From positions 1 to 48,081 of the forward strand of contig NZ_MUBK01000029.1 of NCBI RefSeq assembly GCF_002127545.1: a DNA stretch of 48,081 bases, written 5' to 3'. Positions 1 to 8,264 of this stretch are shown here, in pieces. Origin of the DNA: Xenorhabdus beddingii. Lineage in GTDB: Bacteria > Pseudomonadota > Gammaproteobacteria > Enterobacterales > Enterobacteriaceae. The notes under the pieces were generated by a model. It did no database searches, was not told where the DNA came from, and saw nothing but the letters and a program-made list of their open reading frames with translations. Both the position numbers and the translations under genes were made by a program. How positions within the stretch are numbered: position 1 is the first letter of the stretch; each line of letters opens with the position of its first letter.

Positions 1-16
1 CATTATACTTTGGTCT

Positions 17-433
17 ATGACAAAAGAAACGGATATCCGCCGGTGAAGACACTGCGTTTTCCTGATGCATGTCCACTTGGTATTTGTTGCCAAATATCGA
101 CGGAAAATAGTTGATCAGGATGCTATAGAAAAGCGGCGCCGTTACTTTGCCAGTGTATGCGCTGACGTTGATGTTGAGCTGGTCGGGATGGACGGCGGGC
201 GTGCTCATGTGCATTTGCTGATCAACTCCCCTCCAAAGTGGGCAATTTCGAACCTGGTCAACAGCCTTAAAGGTGTGTCAAGCAAATTGCTTCGCCGTGA
301 CCGACCTGATATAGCCCAACGCGATGACTACAAGGGCGTTCTTTGGACGCCGGGCTATTTTGCGGGCAGTTGTGGTGGAGCACCGATATCGATCATTCGG
401 CAATACATTGAGCAGCAGCAAACACCACGTTAG
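17..433 (+). pseudogene. tnpA: IS200/IS605 transposase TnpA with in-frame TGA
   Basis: This is a Y1 HUH transposase for single-strand transposition. The frame from ATG at 17 reads MTKETDIRR, meets TGA at 44-46, then continues RHCVFLMHVHLVFVAKYRR. Relatives as I recall them read D-I-R-x-G-R-H-C-V-F here, so one GGA-to-TGA change explains the stop. From the internal ATG at 65 an uninterrupted 122-residue product remains. It keeps the HVH motif (about residues 48-50 of that product) and the catalytic Tyr in QYIEQQ near the C-terminus, but it lacks the first beta strand of the fold. A shortened but translated protein is possible; loss of activity is more likely. Confidence 0.7.
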
Positions 434-454
434 TCGGAAAACCACGCCTTATAT

Positions 455-474
455 CCCCATCCTGAAGGACGGGG
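455..474 (+). repeat. Right-end hairpin of the IS200/IS605 element
   Basis: The arms CCCC/GGGG and TCCT/AGGA are separated by one A-C mismatch and closed by a GA loop. It lies 22 bp after the transposase stop codon, where the family carries its right-end recognition hairpin. Confidence 0.6.
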
Positions 475-622
475 TTTTACGGCGCACCGTGATAAATAAA
501 CCGTCTCCCCTCTCTTCATCCTGTTGTTATCTTGACCAATCTTGATTATCTTACACTCTCACTCCATTATTTAAAAAGTCTTATCATTGTCATTTCACAT
601 CAAAGGGATAAGGATACCCAAC

Positions 623-1264
623 ATGGCTAACTCTCATAAAATCAGTCTATTGGCGAAAGGTATGGGCGTCGCGCTATCAAGTTTATGTCGTCTTTTAACG
701 GGGGTACAGGCACGATGGATTGGTTGTGAACCTTCAACGGCAAGCCGCATTTATTATGCTAATCATTCCAGCCATCTTGACGGATTGGTGATTTGGTTTG
801 GGCTTCCGCCTGCATTGCGTCACAAAGTTCATCCTGTCGCTGCCCGTGATTATTGGGATAAAACCAAACTACGTCGCTATCTCGTTCATCAGGTATTTCG
901 TGCGGTATTAATTGAACGCAAGGGTGAAAATACGTCGAAAGAAACGGTTCTTGCACCATTGAAGAGGGTTTTGGCACAACAGGAATCTTTGATTATCTTC
1001 CCGGAGGGAACCCGGGGGGAAGGTGACCAAATCAACCCGTTCAAGAGTGGCCTGTATCATTTAGTGCATCAGTATCCCGATGCTGAAGTTGTGCCCGTTT
1101 ATCTGGAGAACTTGAACCGTGTTCTGCCAAAAGGAAAGAAATTGCTCGTTCCCATTATTTGTTCCGTCACATTTGGTCAGCCACTGGATAAATTGGGAGA
1201 GAGTGAAAGCAAGGCAGAATTTCTGAAACGTGCTCAGTCTGCATTAGAGGAGTTAGTGCTATGA
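623..1264 (+). CDS. PlsC-like 1-acylglycerol-3-phosphate acyltransferase family protein
   Basis: The predicted product has 213 residues. The acyltransferase signature NHSSHLD (HX4D) lies at residues 47-53, and a second block FPEGTRG followed by PFKSG lies near residues 126-142; these are the catalytic and glycerol-phosphate-binding blocks of the PlsC family. The protein probably transfers an acyl chain to a lysophospholipid at the inner membrane. ATG 623 is chosen because AAGGA stands 8 bp upstream; an in-frame TTG at 587 would add 12 residues without support. It overlaps the CdsA-like gene by ATGA, so the two are translationally coupled. They resemble the E. coli ynb lipid cluster rather than housekeeping plsC/cdsA. 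Confidence 0.8.
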   Translation: MANSHKISLLAKGMGVALSSLCRLLTGVQARWIGCEPSTASRIYYANHSSHLDGLVIWFGLPPALRHKVHPVAARDYWDKTKLRRYLVHQVFRAVLIERKGENTSKETVLAPLKRVLAQQESLIIFPEGTRGEGDQINPFKSGLYHLVHQYPDAEVVPVYLENLNRVLPKGKKLLVPIICSVTFGQPLDKLGESESKAEFLKRAQSALEELVL

Positions 1265-2205
1265 CAAATATCGATCATGACTTGATGCTGTTACTGGGGG
1301 CGATATTTGGCATATTGGTTATCGCCAGTGTGATTGGGGGTGTTTTGGCTTTTTGCTATGCGGGAGAAAGGCGCAATGCCACCATTGATAACCTGAATGC
1401 CAGAATCCGTGGCTGGTGGATGATGTGTATTATTTGTGTCCTGGCTATTGTGGTGGGGCCTGTCGGAGCGGTGGTTTTGTTTGCGGTGATGTCATTTTTT
1501 GCTTTGCGCGAATTTATCACGCTAACGCCCACCCGACGTAGTGATCATGAAGCGCTGTTCTGGTGTTTCTTTGTTTTTATGCCTGTGCAGTATGTCTTGG
1601 TGGGTGTGCAATGGTATGGGTTATTCTCGGTATTCATTCCGGTCTATGTGTTCTTGTTTCTGCCTGCCCGCGCTGCCTTTGTCGGGGATACAACGCATTT
1701 TCTGGAGAGAACCGCCAAGATCCAGTGGGGGATGCTGGTGACGGTATTCGCCATCAGTCATGCGCCCGCGTTGTTGATGTTGCCTATTCCAGGGTACGGG
1801 GATCAAAATATCAAGTTATTGCTGTTCTTGATGATTGTGGTGCAAATGTCTGATGTTTTGCAGTATGTATTCGGCAAACTCTTTGGTAAGCGCCCGATTG
1901 TGCCAAAACTCAGTCCCAATAAAACGGTTGAGGGATTTGTGGGCGGGATTTTAGCCTCTGTACTGTTGGGAATGTCGTTGTTCTGGGTCACGCCATTTTC
2001 ACCGTGGGTCGCGGGTTTGATGTCGCTGGCAATCACGTTGATGGGGTTTATTGGTGGGGTGTGCATGTCGGCGATTAAACGAGACAGTGGAGTGAAAGAT
2101 TTTGGTGGAATGATTGAAGGGCATGGTGGCATGTTGGATAGAATTGATTCGCTTTGCTTCGCCGCCCCTATATTTTTCCACCTGACGCGCTATTTTTATA
2201 CCTGA
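1261..2205 (+). CDS. CdsA-like phosphatidate cytidylyltransferase (YnbB-type)
   Basis: The product is a 314-residue polytopic inner-membrane protein with about eight hydrophobic segments. The C-terminal third carries the CTP:phosphatidate cytidylyltransferase signature: LSPNKTVEGFVGG, then KRDSGVKDFG and GHGGMLDRIDS, with the metal-binding Asp residues. The family makes CDP-diacylglycerol from phosphatidate and CTP. Its start overlaps the stop of the acyltransferase gene (ATGA at 1261-1264), so the pair would convert lysophosphatidate to CDP-diacylglycerol in two steps. E. coli YnbB is the closest relative I recall. It is probably a second copy beside the essential cdsA elsewhere, and its physiological role is unknown. 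Confidence 0.85.
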   Translation: MTNIDHDLMLLLGAIFGILVIASVIGGVLAFCYAGERRNATIDNLNARIRGWWMMCIICVLAIVVGPVGAVVLFAVMSFFALREFITLTPTRRSDHEALFWCFFVFMPVQYVLVGVQWYGLFSVFIPVYVFLFLPARAAFVGDTTHFLERTAKIQWGMLVTVFAISHAPALLMLPIPGYGDQNIKLLLFLMIVVQMSDVLQYVFGKLFGKRPIVPKLSPNKTVEGFVGGILASVLLGMSLFWVTPFSPWVAGLMSLAITLMGFIGGVCMSAIKRDSGVKDFGGMIEGHGGMLDRIDSLCFAAPIFFHLTRYFYT

Positions 2206-2317
2206 GGCTGAATAATTGCGGGCGGTAGCGGTCTAAGAAGTGACCGTTTACGGCGGGGAGCAGTCACTTGCTCATCCTATAGCTAATTGAATTAAAGTGA
2301 CCATAGATTTTATGCTC

Positions 2318-2381
2318 TCGGTATATATAAAATATATACCGACTTGCTTTGAAAGCCTGTTATGTATATATTTTATACATA
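2318..2381 (+). promoter_or_regulatory. Toxin-antitoxin promoter with two palindromic operators
   Basis: Palindrome 1 (2318-2342) has 10-bp arms TCGGTATATA/TATATACCGA around TAAAA. Palindrome 2 (2361-2381) has 8-bp arms TATGTATA/TATACATA around TATTT. Both share a GTATA core and their centres are 41 bp apart, close to four helical turns. A plausible promoter lies between and inside them: TTGCTT (2344-2349), 17 bp, TATATT (2367-2372). A strong Shine-Dalgarno AGGAGG follows at 2398-2403. The layout fits autorepression by the RHH-like first gene product; that is inference. Confidence 0.6.
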
Positions 2382-2408
2382 CACTGAATTCACCAATAGG
2401 AGGCTACT

Positions 2409-2705
2409 ATGGCAGCCATGACTAAAGGTCGCGAAACCAAAAAGTTCCTTTTCAAACTCCGCCATCGTGATAGTGAGTTTGGGGTAAGTGAAGAAACTTT
2501 TAATCGTTTAATGAACGAGCTTTCACTCAATCAAACAGAGCTTGTTCATAAGGCACTCAGAGATCTCGCAGAAAAAACGATTCCGGCCTATGAGCCTGAT
2601 GATGGCCCATTAACCGATACCCAAATCGAAACTATCCGTAAACTTTCACCAATAGGACATCTTGATCTGAGTGACATCGGTTCGCCTCTTCTGGGAGATA
2701 ACTGA
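2409..2705 (+). CDS. Putative antitoxin, RHH-like, partner of PemK/MazF-like protein
   Basis: The predicted product has 98 residues. It begins with a basic stretch (KGRETKKFLFKLRHR), then a segment FGVSEETFNRLMNELSLNQTELVHKALRDLAEK (residues 24-56, in pieces) whose spacing fits a helix-turn-helix or ribbon-helix-helix DNA-binding unit. An acidic, proline-containing tail (YEPDDGPL) and a second helix follow, as in antitoxins that wrap their toxin. I do not recognise a named family. AGGAGG stands 5 bp before the ATG. The stop and the next start share one base (TGATG at 2703-2707), so translation is coupled. The position upstream of a MazF-like gene and behind paired palindromes supports the antitoxin call. 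Confidence 0.6.
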   Translation: MAAMTKGRETKKFLFKLRHRDSEFGVSEETFNRLMNELSLNQTELVHKALRDLAEKTIPAYEPDDGPLTDTQIETIRKLSPIGHLDLSDIGSPLLGDN

Positions 2706-3109
2706 TGATCTCTCGTTTCAAACCCTTGCCAATGATCGGGGATATTGTTTGGTGCCGATTTCCTTATGAGGTTGGCACTCCCGGCCCAAAACCTCGTCCC
2801 GCTTTAGTTTTAAACACATTAAATAATGATCACGCCGTTCTCGTGGTTTATGGCACAACACAGAAAACAGATCGCGTATATCCCGGAGAATTCGTTATCG
2901 GGCCTGATATTGATGGTTGGGAAATGTCTGGTCTTGTGCAGGAAACAAAGTTTAATCTTGGCGCGACAGTGAGCATACCTTTTGACTCTGACTGGTTTGA
3001 TGTGGCACCGCTGATATTCAAAAACTCCCCTCTGCCAAAACTCGGCGTTATCCCTCCACTGGCTATCCCGCTCCTACAAAGAGCGTATAGAAGCATCAAT
3101 AGAAAATGA
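2705..3109 (+). CDS. PemK/MazF-like toxin family protein
   Basis: The predicted product has 134 residues. Residues 12-36 (GDIVWCRFPYEVGTPGPKPR then PALVL) match the opening of the PemK/MazF beta-barrel, where the G-D-I-V-x-x-x-F-P and K-P-R-P-A-L-V-L blocks are typical. Many family members are mRNA interferases that halt growth. The body is longer than classic MazF (about 110 residues), and the C-terminal half (TKFNLGATVSIPF, then LPKLGVIPP) is less familiar, so cleavage activity is not assured. It is co-transcribed with the preceding gene with a one-base overlap. The pair is inserted just before fieF, a position it does not occupy in E. coli. Confidence 0.7.
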   Translation: MISRFKPLPMIGDIVWCRFPYEVGTPGPKPRPALVLNTLNNDHAVLVVYGTTQKTDRVYPGEFVIGPDIDGWEMSGLVQETKFNLGATVSIPFDSDWFDVAPLIFKNSPLPKLGVIPPLAIPLLQRAYRSINRK

Positions 3110-3217
3110 TATAAGACACGGAAAAGATGTTTAGCAAAATCCGAAGTAAACCCTCAATGCGGGCTGGGATAAATGCGAGTCCGGCAGATTTTAAACGCGA
3201 GCCGTGACAGGTAATCA

Positions 3218-4123
3218 ATGAATCTAAATTATGGGCGATGGGTTAGTGGTGCTGCGTTGGCGGCCACGGTATTGGCCAGTGTGTTGTTGATCGTGAAAAT
3301 TTTTGCATGGTGGTTTACGGGGTCGGTGAGCTTATTGGCCGCGCTGGTGGATTCTTTGGTCGATTTGGCGGCTTCTCTGACCAACTTTTTTGCCGTGCGT
3401 TATTCACTGCAACCTGCTGATAAAGAACACACTTTCGGGCATGGCAAGGCCGAATCACTGGCGGCTTTGGCACAAAGTATGTTTATTGCCGGTTCGGCGA
3501 TTTTCCTGTTTCTGACCGGCTTTCAGCATCTGTTTTCCCCTAAGCCATTGGAGCATGCGGCGGTGGGTGTTTGGGTCATCATCGTTGCCCTGATTGCTAC
3601 GTTATGTCTGGTGACATTCCAGAAATGGGTGATTAAGAAAACCCAAAGTCAGGCGATCCGTGCGGATGCGCTGCATTATAAGTCTGACCTCCTGATGAAT
3701 GGGGCCATTTTGGTGGCGCTGTTGTTAAGTCTGTATGGTTTTCAACGTGCGGATGCGTTGTTTGCCTTAGGGATCGGGGTCTATATCCTCTACAGTGCAT
3801 TACGGATGGGGTATGATGCCGTACAATCTTTGCTTGATCACGCCTTGCCGGAGGCAGAACGGCAGGAAATTATTGACATTATCCAGCGTTATCCCGGCAT
3901 AGCCGGTGGTCATGATCTGCGCACCCGTCAATCAGGGCCGACTCGTTTTATTCAATTCCATCTGGAGATAGATGACAATTTGCCGCTGGTGCAGGCTCAT
4001 GCTTTGGCGGAGGGGATTGAAAATAAATTGCGGAATAGATTCCCGGATGCCGATATTATTATTCACCAAGATCCTTGTTCCACTGTGCCTAAGGAACATA
4101 AAAATCGTTGGGATTGGCGATGA
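3218..4123 (+). CDS. fieF: Cation-efflux pump FieF (YiiP), CDF family
   Basis: The 301-residue inner-membrane protein is colinear with E. coli FieF (300 residues). It has six hydrophobic segments and a cytoplasmic C-terminal domain. The metal site in the membrane is intact: DSLVD supplies Asp45 and Asp49, and LHYKSD supplies the His/Asp pair in helix V. The C-terminal [10 protein letters not shown] and IIHQDPC blocks carry the regulatory metal sites. It exports Zn(II) and Fe(II) in exchange for protons. The gene precedes pfkA as in E. coli, but cpxP and cpxRA are not upstream. AGGT stands 8 bp before the ATG. Confidence 0.95.
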   Translation: MNLNYGRWVSGAALAATVLASVLLIVKIFAWWFTGSVSLLAALVDSLVDLAASLTNFFAVRYSLQPADKEHTFGHGKAESLAALAQSMFIAGSAIFLFLTGFQHLFSPKPLEHAAVGVWVIIVALIATLCLVTFQKWVIKKTQSQAIRADALHYKSDLLMNGAILVALLLSLYGFQRADALFALGIGVYILYSALRMGYDAVQSLLDHALPEAERQEIIDIIQRYPGIAGGHDLRTRQSGPTRFIQFHLEIDDNLPLVQAHALAEGIENKLRNRFPDADIIIHQDPCSTVPKEHKNRWDWR

Positions 4124-4322
4124 ATTTATTCATAATCAAAAGATCGTCAAAAAATAGACATAATCTTAATGCAGACTGGGTGTTTTTCCGTATGATAGGT
4201 TCTGTTGAATCAATTCAGCTTTTGCAGTGACAATCAGGTTTTGCAAAATCGCCATAAAGTTTCCCCCTGGGGGAAGTTGTCAGCAGATTGATAAATATAA
4301 TATTTACAAGTCAGAGGTCATC

Positions 4323-5300
4323 ATGATCAACAAGATTAAAAGAATCGGAGTCTTAACGAGTGGCGGTGATGCGCCAGGCATGAACGCCGCTATTCGTGGT
4401 GTTGTTCGTGCCGCTTTAACCGAAGGGTTGGAAGTCTACGGCATTTATGATGGCTATCTGGGGTTGTATGAAAACCGCATGAAGAAGCTCGATCGCTTTA
4501 GTGTTTCCGACATGATTAACCGTGGTGGCACGTTTTTGGGATCAGCCCGTTTTCCTGAATTCAGAAATGATAAAGTGCGGGAAACGGCCATTGACAATAT
4601 GCGTAAAAATGGGATTGATGCGCTGGTGGTGATTGGGGGGGACGGCTCTTATTTAGGGGCGAAGAAGCTGACTGAAGCGGGTTTCCCTTGTATTGGCCTG
4701 CCAGGAACCATCGACAATGATGTTGCCGGCACCGATTACACCATTGGTTATTTCACGGCGCTGGAAACGGTGGTTGAAGCGATTGATCGCCTGCGCGATA
4801 CCTCAACTTCCCACAAACGAATTTCCATTGTGGAAGTGATGGGGCGTTACTGTGGTGATTTGACCTTATCGGCGGCGATAGCGGGTGGCTGTGAGTTTAT
4901 TGTTCTGCCTGAAGGTGAAAGTCCATTCGATCGCGAAGAATTGCTGTCTGAAATTAAGGCGGGAATTGAAAAAGGCAAGCGCCATGCGATTGTGGCGATT
5001 ACTGAACATGTTTGTGATGTTGCTGAACTGGCGAAATATATCGAGGCGGAAACTCATCACGAAACCCGTGCGACGGTATTGGGGCATATTCAGCGTGGTG
5101 GCGCACCTGTCGCTTATGACCGCATTCTCGCTTCCCGCATGGGCGCGTATTCTGTTCAGCTTCTGCTGGAAGGGCACGGCGGGCGTTGTGTGGGTATCCA
5201 GAACGAGAAACTTGTTCATCACGATATTATTGATGCGGTGCAAAATATGCAGCGTGTCTTTAAGAAAGAGTGGCTGGAAACGGCGAAGAAGCTCTATTAA
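4323..5300 (+). CDS. pfkA: 6-phosphofructokinase I
   Basis: ATP-dependent phosphofructokinase commits fructose 6-phosphate to glycolysis in the cytosol. The predicted length is 325 residues against 320 in E. coli. The N-terminal [15 protein letters not shown] binds ATP, GGDGSY continues that site, and [16 protein letters not shown] carries the catalytic Asp. The MGRYCGDL and HIQRGG blocks bind substrate and effector. ATG 4323 is chosen because it gives the family N-terminus [15 protein letters not shown] and follows AGAGG; an in-frame upstream start would add 32 unrelated residues. The 199 bp before it contain a strong 15-bp palindrome of C and G runs (4261-4275) of unknown role. Confidence 0.97.
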   Translation: MINKIKRIGVLTSGGDAPGMNAAIRGVVRAALTEGLEVYGIYDGYLGLYENRMKKLDRFSVSDMINRGGTFLGSARFPEFRNDKVRETAIDNMRKNGIDALVVIGGDGSYLGAKKLTEAGFPCIGLPGTIDNDVAGTDYTIGYFTALETVVEAIDRLRDTSTSHKRISIVEVMGRYCGDLTLSAAIAGGCEFIVLPEGESPFDREELLSEIKAGIEKGKRHAIVAITEHVCDVAELAKYIEAETHHETRATVLGHIQRGGAPVAYDRILASRMGAYSVQLLLEGHGGRCVGIQNEKLVHHDIIDAVQNMQRVFKKEWLETAKKLY

Positions 5301-5331
5301 TCCTTTCTTACCTGCCAAATCTTATTTCAGG

Positions 5332-5354
5332 GACAGCCATGTGATGTGGCTGTC
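5332..5354 (+). terminator. Hairpin after pfkA, possible terminator
   Basis: The arms GACAGCCA/TGGCTGTC form a perfect 8-bp stem with a 7-nt loop, 31 bp after the pfkA stop. The tail (TCATCTCCC) is poor in T, so intrinsic termination is uncertain; it may instead stabilise the transcript end. Confidence 0.45.
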
Positions 5355-5475
5355 TCATCTCCCATATTCTTCTTGTGCATAAGCAGAAATTTAAAGTTAT
5401 TTCTGCGTTATAACGCTTTCTGTCAGTTTTGATGGTGAAAATCATAAAACCTAATAGCTTGGGGAGCATGTTGCC

Positions 5476-6591
5476 GTGATGATGAATGCAAGGGGTATGG
5501 GGATAAGCTCAAGACGGGCAGTCTCAAAAGAGCGTGTTTTAAAAAATTATATGATGTCGGCGCTATGTTTGATGGCCTTGGCGCTGACACTATTATTTAA
5601 CAGTGTATTGTTTAACAGTGCATGGGCAAAAGCGCTTCAATTATTGAATGTATCCTATGATCCGACCCGTGAATTTTACCAGCAGTATGATGAGGCATTC
5701 AGTGAATACTGGCACAACAAAACCGGGGATGATGTCAAAATCCGCCAATCACACGGCGGCTCAGGCAAACAGGCAACATCGGTGATCAATGGTCTTCAGG
5801 CGGATGTCGTCACGCTGGCACTGGCCTATGATGTCGATGCGATTGCAGAGCGTGGCCGCATTGATAAGCATTGGATTAAGCGCCTGCCGGATAATTCAGC
5901 GCCTTATACCTCAACCATTGTTTTTCTGGTGAGAGAAGGAAATCCCAGGCAGATCAAAGATTGGTCGGATTTAATCCGTCCCGATGTTTCTGTGGTCACG
6001 CCGAATCCGAAAACTTCCGGTGGTGCACGTTGGAATTATCTGGCCGCTTGGGGATATGGATTAGCCAATAACCATCAGGATCAGGCTAAAGCCAAAGACT
6101 TCGTGAAAGCACTCTATAAAAATGTCGAAGTACTGGATTCCGGTGCGCGTGGTGCCACAAATACTTTTGTGGAGCGTGGCATTGGTGATGTATTGATTGC
6201 GTGGGAAAATGAAGCGCTGCTGGCGATTAATGCCTTAGGTGACGGTAAATCGAGTGACGGTAAATCGGGTAAAGGCAAATTTGAAATCGTCACGCCGAGC
6301 ATTTCTATTCTGGCAGAGCCAACCGTTTCAGTTGTTGATAAGGTGGTTGATAAACGGGGAACCCGCGAGCTGGCTACGGCATACCTTAACTATCTTTATT
6401 CTCCGATAGGGCAGGAGATTGCCGCCAAGCACTATTATCGTCCCCGTGATAATGCCATTGCAGAAAAATATCACGCTGTTTTTCCGGATCTGAAACTGTT
6501 TACGATTGATGAAGTTTTCGGGGGTTGGGATAAGGCGCAGAAAGCGCATTTCGCCACCGGCGGGACTTTTGATGACATTATCCGTCGTTAA
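5476..6591 (+). CDS. sbp: Periplasmic sulfate-binding protein
   Basis: This is the solute-binding subunit for ABC uptake of sulfate or thiosulfate. After a hydrophobic segment ending at about residue 51 (AWA then [17 protein letters not shown]) the mature protein follows E. coli Sbp closely: [48 protein letters not shown] and [12 protein letters not shown]. The translated start is uncertain. GTG 5476 and ATG 5479 follow GGGGAG, while ATG 5551 would give a more usual short signal peptide. A 10-residue insertion relative to E. coli ([10 protein letters not shown] region) results from a 15-bp tandem duplication at 6239-6268. cdh, which follows sbp in E. coli, is absent. Confidence 0.93.
   Translation: MMMNARGMGISSRRAVSKERVLKNYMMSALCLMALALTLLFNSVLFNSAWAKALQLLNVSYDPTREFYQQYDEAFSEYWHNKTGDDVKIRQSHGGSGKQATSVINGLQADVVTLALAYDVDAIAERGRIDKHWIKRLPDNSAPYTSTIVFLVREGNPRQIKDWSDLIRPDVSVVTPNPKTSGGARWNYLAAWGYGLANNHQDQAKAKDFVKALYKNVEVLDSGARGATNTFVERGIGDVLIAWENEALLAINALGDGKSSDGKSGKGKFEIVTPSISILAEPTVSVVDKVVDKRGTRELATAYLNYLYSPIGQEIAAKHYYRPRDNAIAEKYHAVFPDLKLFTIDEVFGGWDKAQKAHFATGGTFDDIIRR
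6239..6268 (+). repeat. 15-bp in-frame tandem duplication inside sbp
   Basis: Two head-to-tail copies of GTGACGGTAAATCG(A/G) lie at 6239-6253 and 6254-6268. They encode repeated D-G-K-S in a surface loop where E. coli Sbp has only G-K-D-K. Confidence 0.85.
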
Positions 6592-6638
6592 TCATTTGGG
6601 GTGGGGTTGTCTTGAATTAGCGATTGAGAGTGAGAGAA

Positions 6639-6667
6639 AACCGCCACGGGGTTATTGCGTGGCGGTT
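6639..6667 (-). terminator. Intrinsic terminator of tpiA
   Basis: The perfect 10-bp arms AACCGCCACG/CGTGGCGGTT surround a 9-nt loop. On the minus strand the stem is followed by TTTTCTCTC. It lies directly after the tpiA stop codon. Confidence 0.8.
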
Positions 6668-6673
6668 GAGTCA

Positions 6674-7441
6674 TTACGCTTTTTTCGCTTCGGCGGCGGC
6701 TTTCACGATCACAGCGAAAGCATCCGCTTTCAGTGATGCGCCACCGACCAGTGCGCCGTCGATATCCGGCTGGGCAAACAGTTCTGCCGCATTGCCGGCG
6801 TTGACAGAGCCACCGTATTGAATAATCACTTGTTCAGCGATAGCGGCATCTTGTTTTGCGATATGGTCACGGATGAATTTATGCACGGCCTGTGCTTGTG
6901 CAGGCGTTGCCGATTTGCCAGTGCCGATTGCCCAAACAGGTTCGTAAGCAATAACCGTATCTTTGAACGCTTCAGCGCCCAGCGTGTTCAGAACCGCATC
7001 GATTTGGCGTGCACAAACGGCTTCGGTTTGACCCGCTTCGTTTTCCTGTTCGGTTTCTCCAATGCACAGAACGGGGATCAAACCTTGTTCTTTCAGGATG
7101 GCGAACTTCTTGGCAATGAATTCGTCACTCTCTTTGTGGTAAGTGCGACGTTCAGAGTGGCCGATAATGATGTATTCCGCGCCGACGTCTTTCAGCATTT
7201 CTGCGGAAGTTTCGCCCGTGAATGCGCCGGAAAGGTTAACGCCGATATCTTGTGCACCCAGCGCGATACGGCTGCCAGCCAGCGCATTTTTTGCCAGAGA
7301 AACATAAACTGTTGGTGGTGCAATAGCGACGCCACAGCCGTCAACGTTGCTCAGTTCTTTACGCAGACCTGCAATCAGGTCGTTAACCATGTGGGTACTG
7401 CCATTTAATTTCCAGTTACCCATCACTAATGGATGTCGCAT
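6674..7441 (-). CDS. tpiA: Triosephosphate isomerase
   Basis: This enzyme interconverts dihydroxyacetone phosphate and glyceraldehyde 3-phosphate. It is a 255-residue TIM barrel, the same length as in E. coli. Catalytic residues are visible: Lys in GNWKLNGS (residues 8-15), His in IIGHSERR, and Glu in the loop-6 block [14 protein letters not shown]. The C-terminal [13 protein letters not shown] and GALVGGASL bind the phosphate. GGAGGG precedes the ATG. It is transcribed toward sbp and stops at its own terminator. With glpF and glpK nearby it links glycerol use to glycolysis. Confidence 0.97.
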   Translation of the reverse strand: MRHPLVMGNWKLNGSTHMVNDLIAGLRKELSNVDGCGVAIAPPTVYVSLAKNALAGSRIALGAQDIGVNLSGAFTGETSAEMLKDVGAEYIIIGHSERRTYHKESDEFIAKKFAILKEQGLIPVLCIGETEQENEAGQTEAVCARQIDAVLNTLGAEAFKDTVIAYEPVWAIGTGKSATPAQAQAVHKFIRDHIAKQDAAIAEQVIIQYGGSVNAGNAAELFAQPDIDGALVGGASLKADAFAVIVKAAAEAKKA

Positions 7442-7586
7442 ATTTTTCCCTCCAACCAGAAAATAATCAAATTGCGAATTGAATGAATATTCTTTCTTTG
7501 GATGACATTAATCAGAATGCCATCCCCTGCAAGCGGAATCCCGACAGTATAAAGATCATCAACGCGAATAGCTCTGCGCTGTGTCA

Positions 7587-8219
7587 CTAATTTTGATTTG
7601 TTGAGGCATCAGATAGCGATAGCTTAATCGGTTCAATTGCGAAGGTCATTATATTTTCGCTGCTGTTCACGATGATATAGCGCACGGCACCCATTTTATG
7701 GCTGAAAGCTGAGTGTTTTTCCGCCGTTTGTAACAGTTTTTCCAATTGGATTTTGGCTTGAGCCGTGGAAAGCGTCGGTTCAAATTGGCTGATAAGCGCA
7801 GTGATATACTGTTTTGCCAGTAGGAAGTTTTGTTCATCCTCGTGTCTGTTTTGTGATGGAAGCAGGGTAATTTGCAGGCTCTTAATTTTTTCACTGCCTC
7901 GCTCCAGGACTGCCGAAGAGTAAATTTTGTCATTGATTTTGCTGGCCGCACGGATGAAAGGCTGGGAAATATCTTTGCTTGCCACCACCTTATATTCGTA
8001 CAGGGGAAGTTCAGGGTGTTTCTTGTTGTATTTTTCCCGAAAGACAGGGATGGTGTCTTCAAAAGTTGGCGAATTGGGCAGCAGATACATCAACTGTGGG
8101 TTCATTTCTGGTGTGACAGAAAACTCACCTGCAACGGCTGATAATGGCAAACCGATGCCAAAAGCGATTAATATTGTCACCAGAAGTTTATTTATGCCTG
8201 TTTTCATTTTGCGACTCAC
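7587..8219 (-). CDS. yiiQ: YiiQ-like DUF1454 periplasmic protein
   Basis: This 210-residue protein of unknown function has an N-terminal signal peptide (basic MSRKMKTGINK, then a hydrophobic core, then AVAGEF), which points to export to the periplasm. The body matches E. coli YiiQ in pattern: PTFEDTIPVFREKYNKKHP, a RAASKINDKIYSSAVLERG block and a final TFAIEPIKLSLSD. It lies between tpiA and yiiR as in E. coli. No catalytic motif is visible. Confidence 0.85.
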   Translation of the reverse strand: MSRKMKTGINKLLVTILIAFGIGLPLSAVAGEFSVTPEMNPQLMYLLPNSPTFEDTIPVFREKYNKKHPELPLYEYKVVASKDISQPFIRAASKINDKIYSSAVLERGSEKIKSLQITLLPSQNRHEDEQNFLLAKQYITALISQFEPTLSTAQAKIQLEKLLQTAEKHSAFSHKMGAVRYIIVNSSENIMTFAIEPIKLSLSDASTNQN

Positions 8220-8264
8220 TGAGTTAATACTGAAAAAACAGCATCCACAATTGGAAAAGAATAC

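Larger units (their letters stand above)
1..483 (+). mobile_element. IS200/IS605-type insertion sequence, right portion
   Basis: The element is recognised from its Y1-type transposase gene and from the imperfect hairpin just downstream (CCCC-A-TCCT-GA-AGGA-C-GGGG at 455-474). Such hairpins mark the right end recognised by TnpA in this family, which moves as single-stranded DNA and does not make target duplications. The left end lies off the window or cannot be recognised, so the outer limits are approximate. No tnpB accessory gene follows. Confidence 0.6.

Noticed and set aside
4261-4275. TTCCCCC-T-GGGGGAA palindrome before pfkA as a terminator or operator
   Set aside because: It has no T tract and no known operator match; left as an unexplained palindrome only.
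4866-5318. Open frame of 150 codons antisense to pfkA
   Set aside because: It is a shadow of a strongly conserved gene, with no ribosome site or recognisable domain.
6818-7408. Long open frame (about 196 codons) antisense to tpiA
   Set aside because: tpiA is unmistakable on the other strand; the antisense frame is Cys/Phe/Asn-rich with no motif, typical of a codon-bias shadow.
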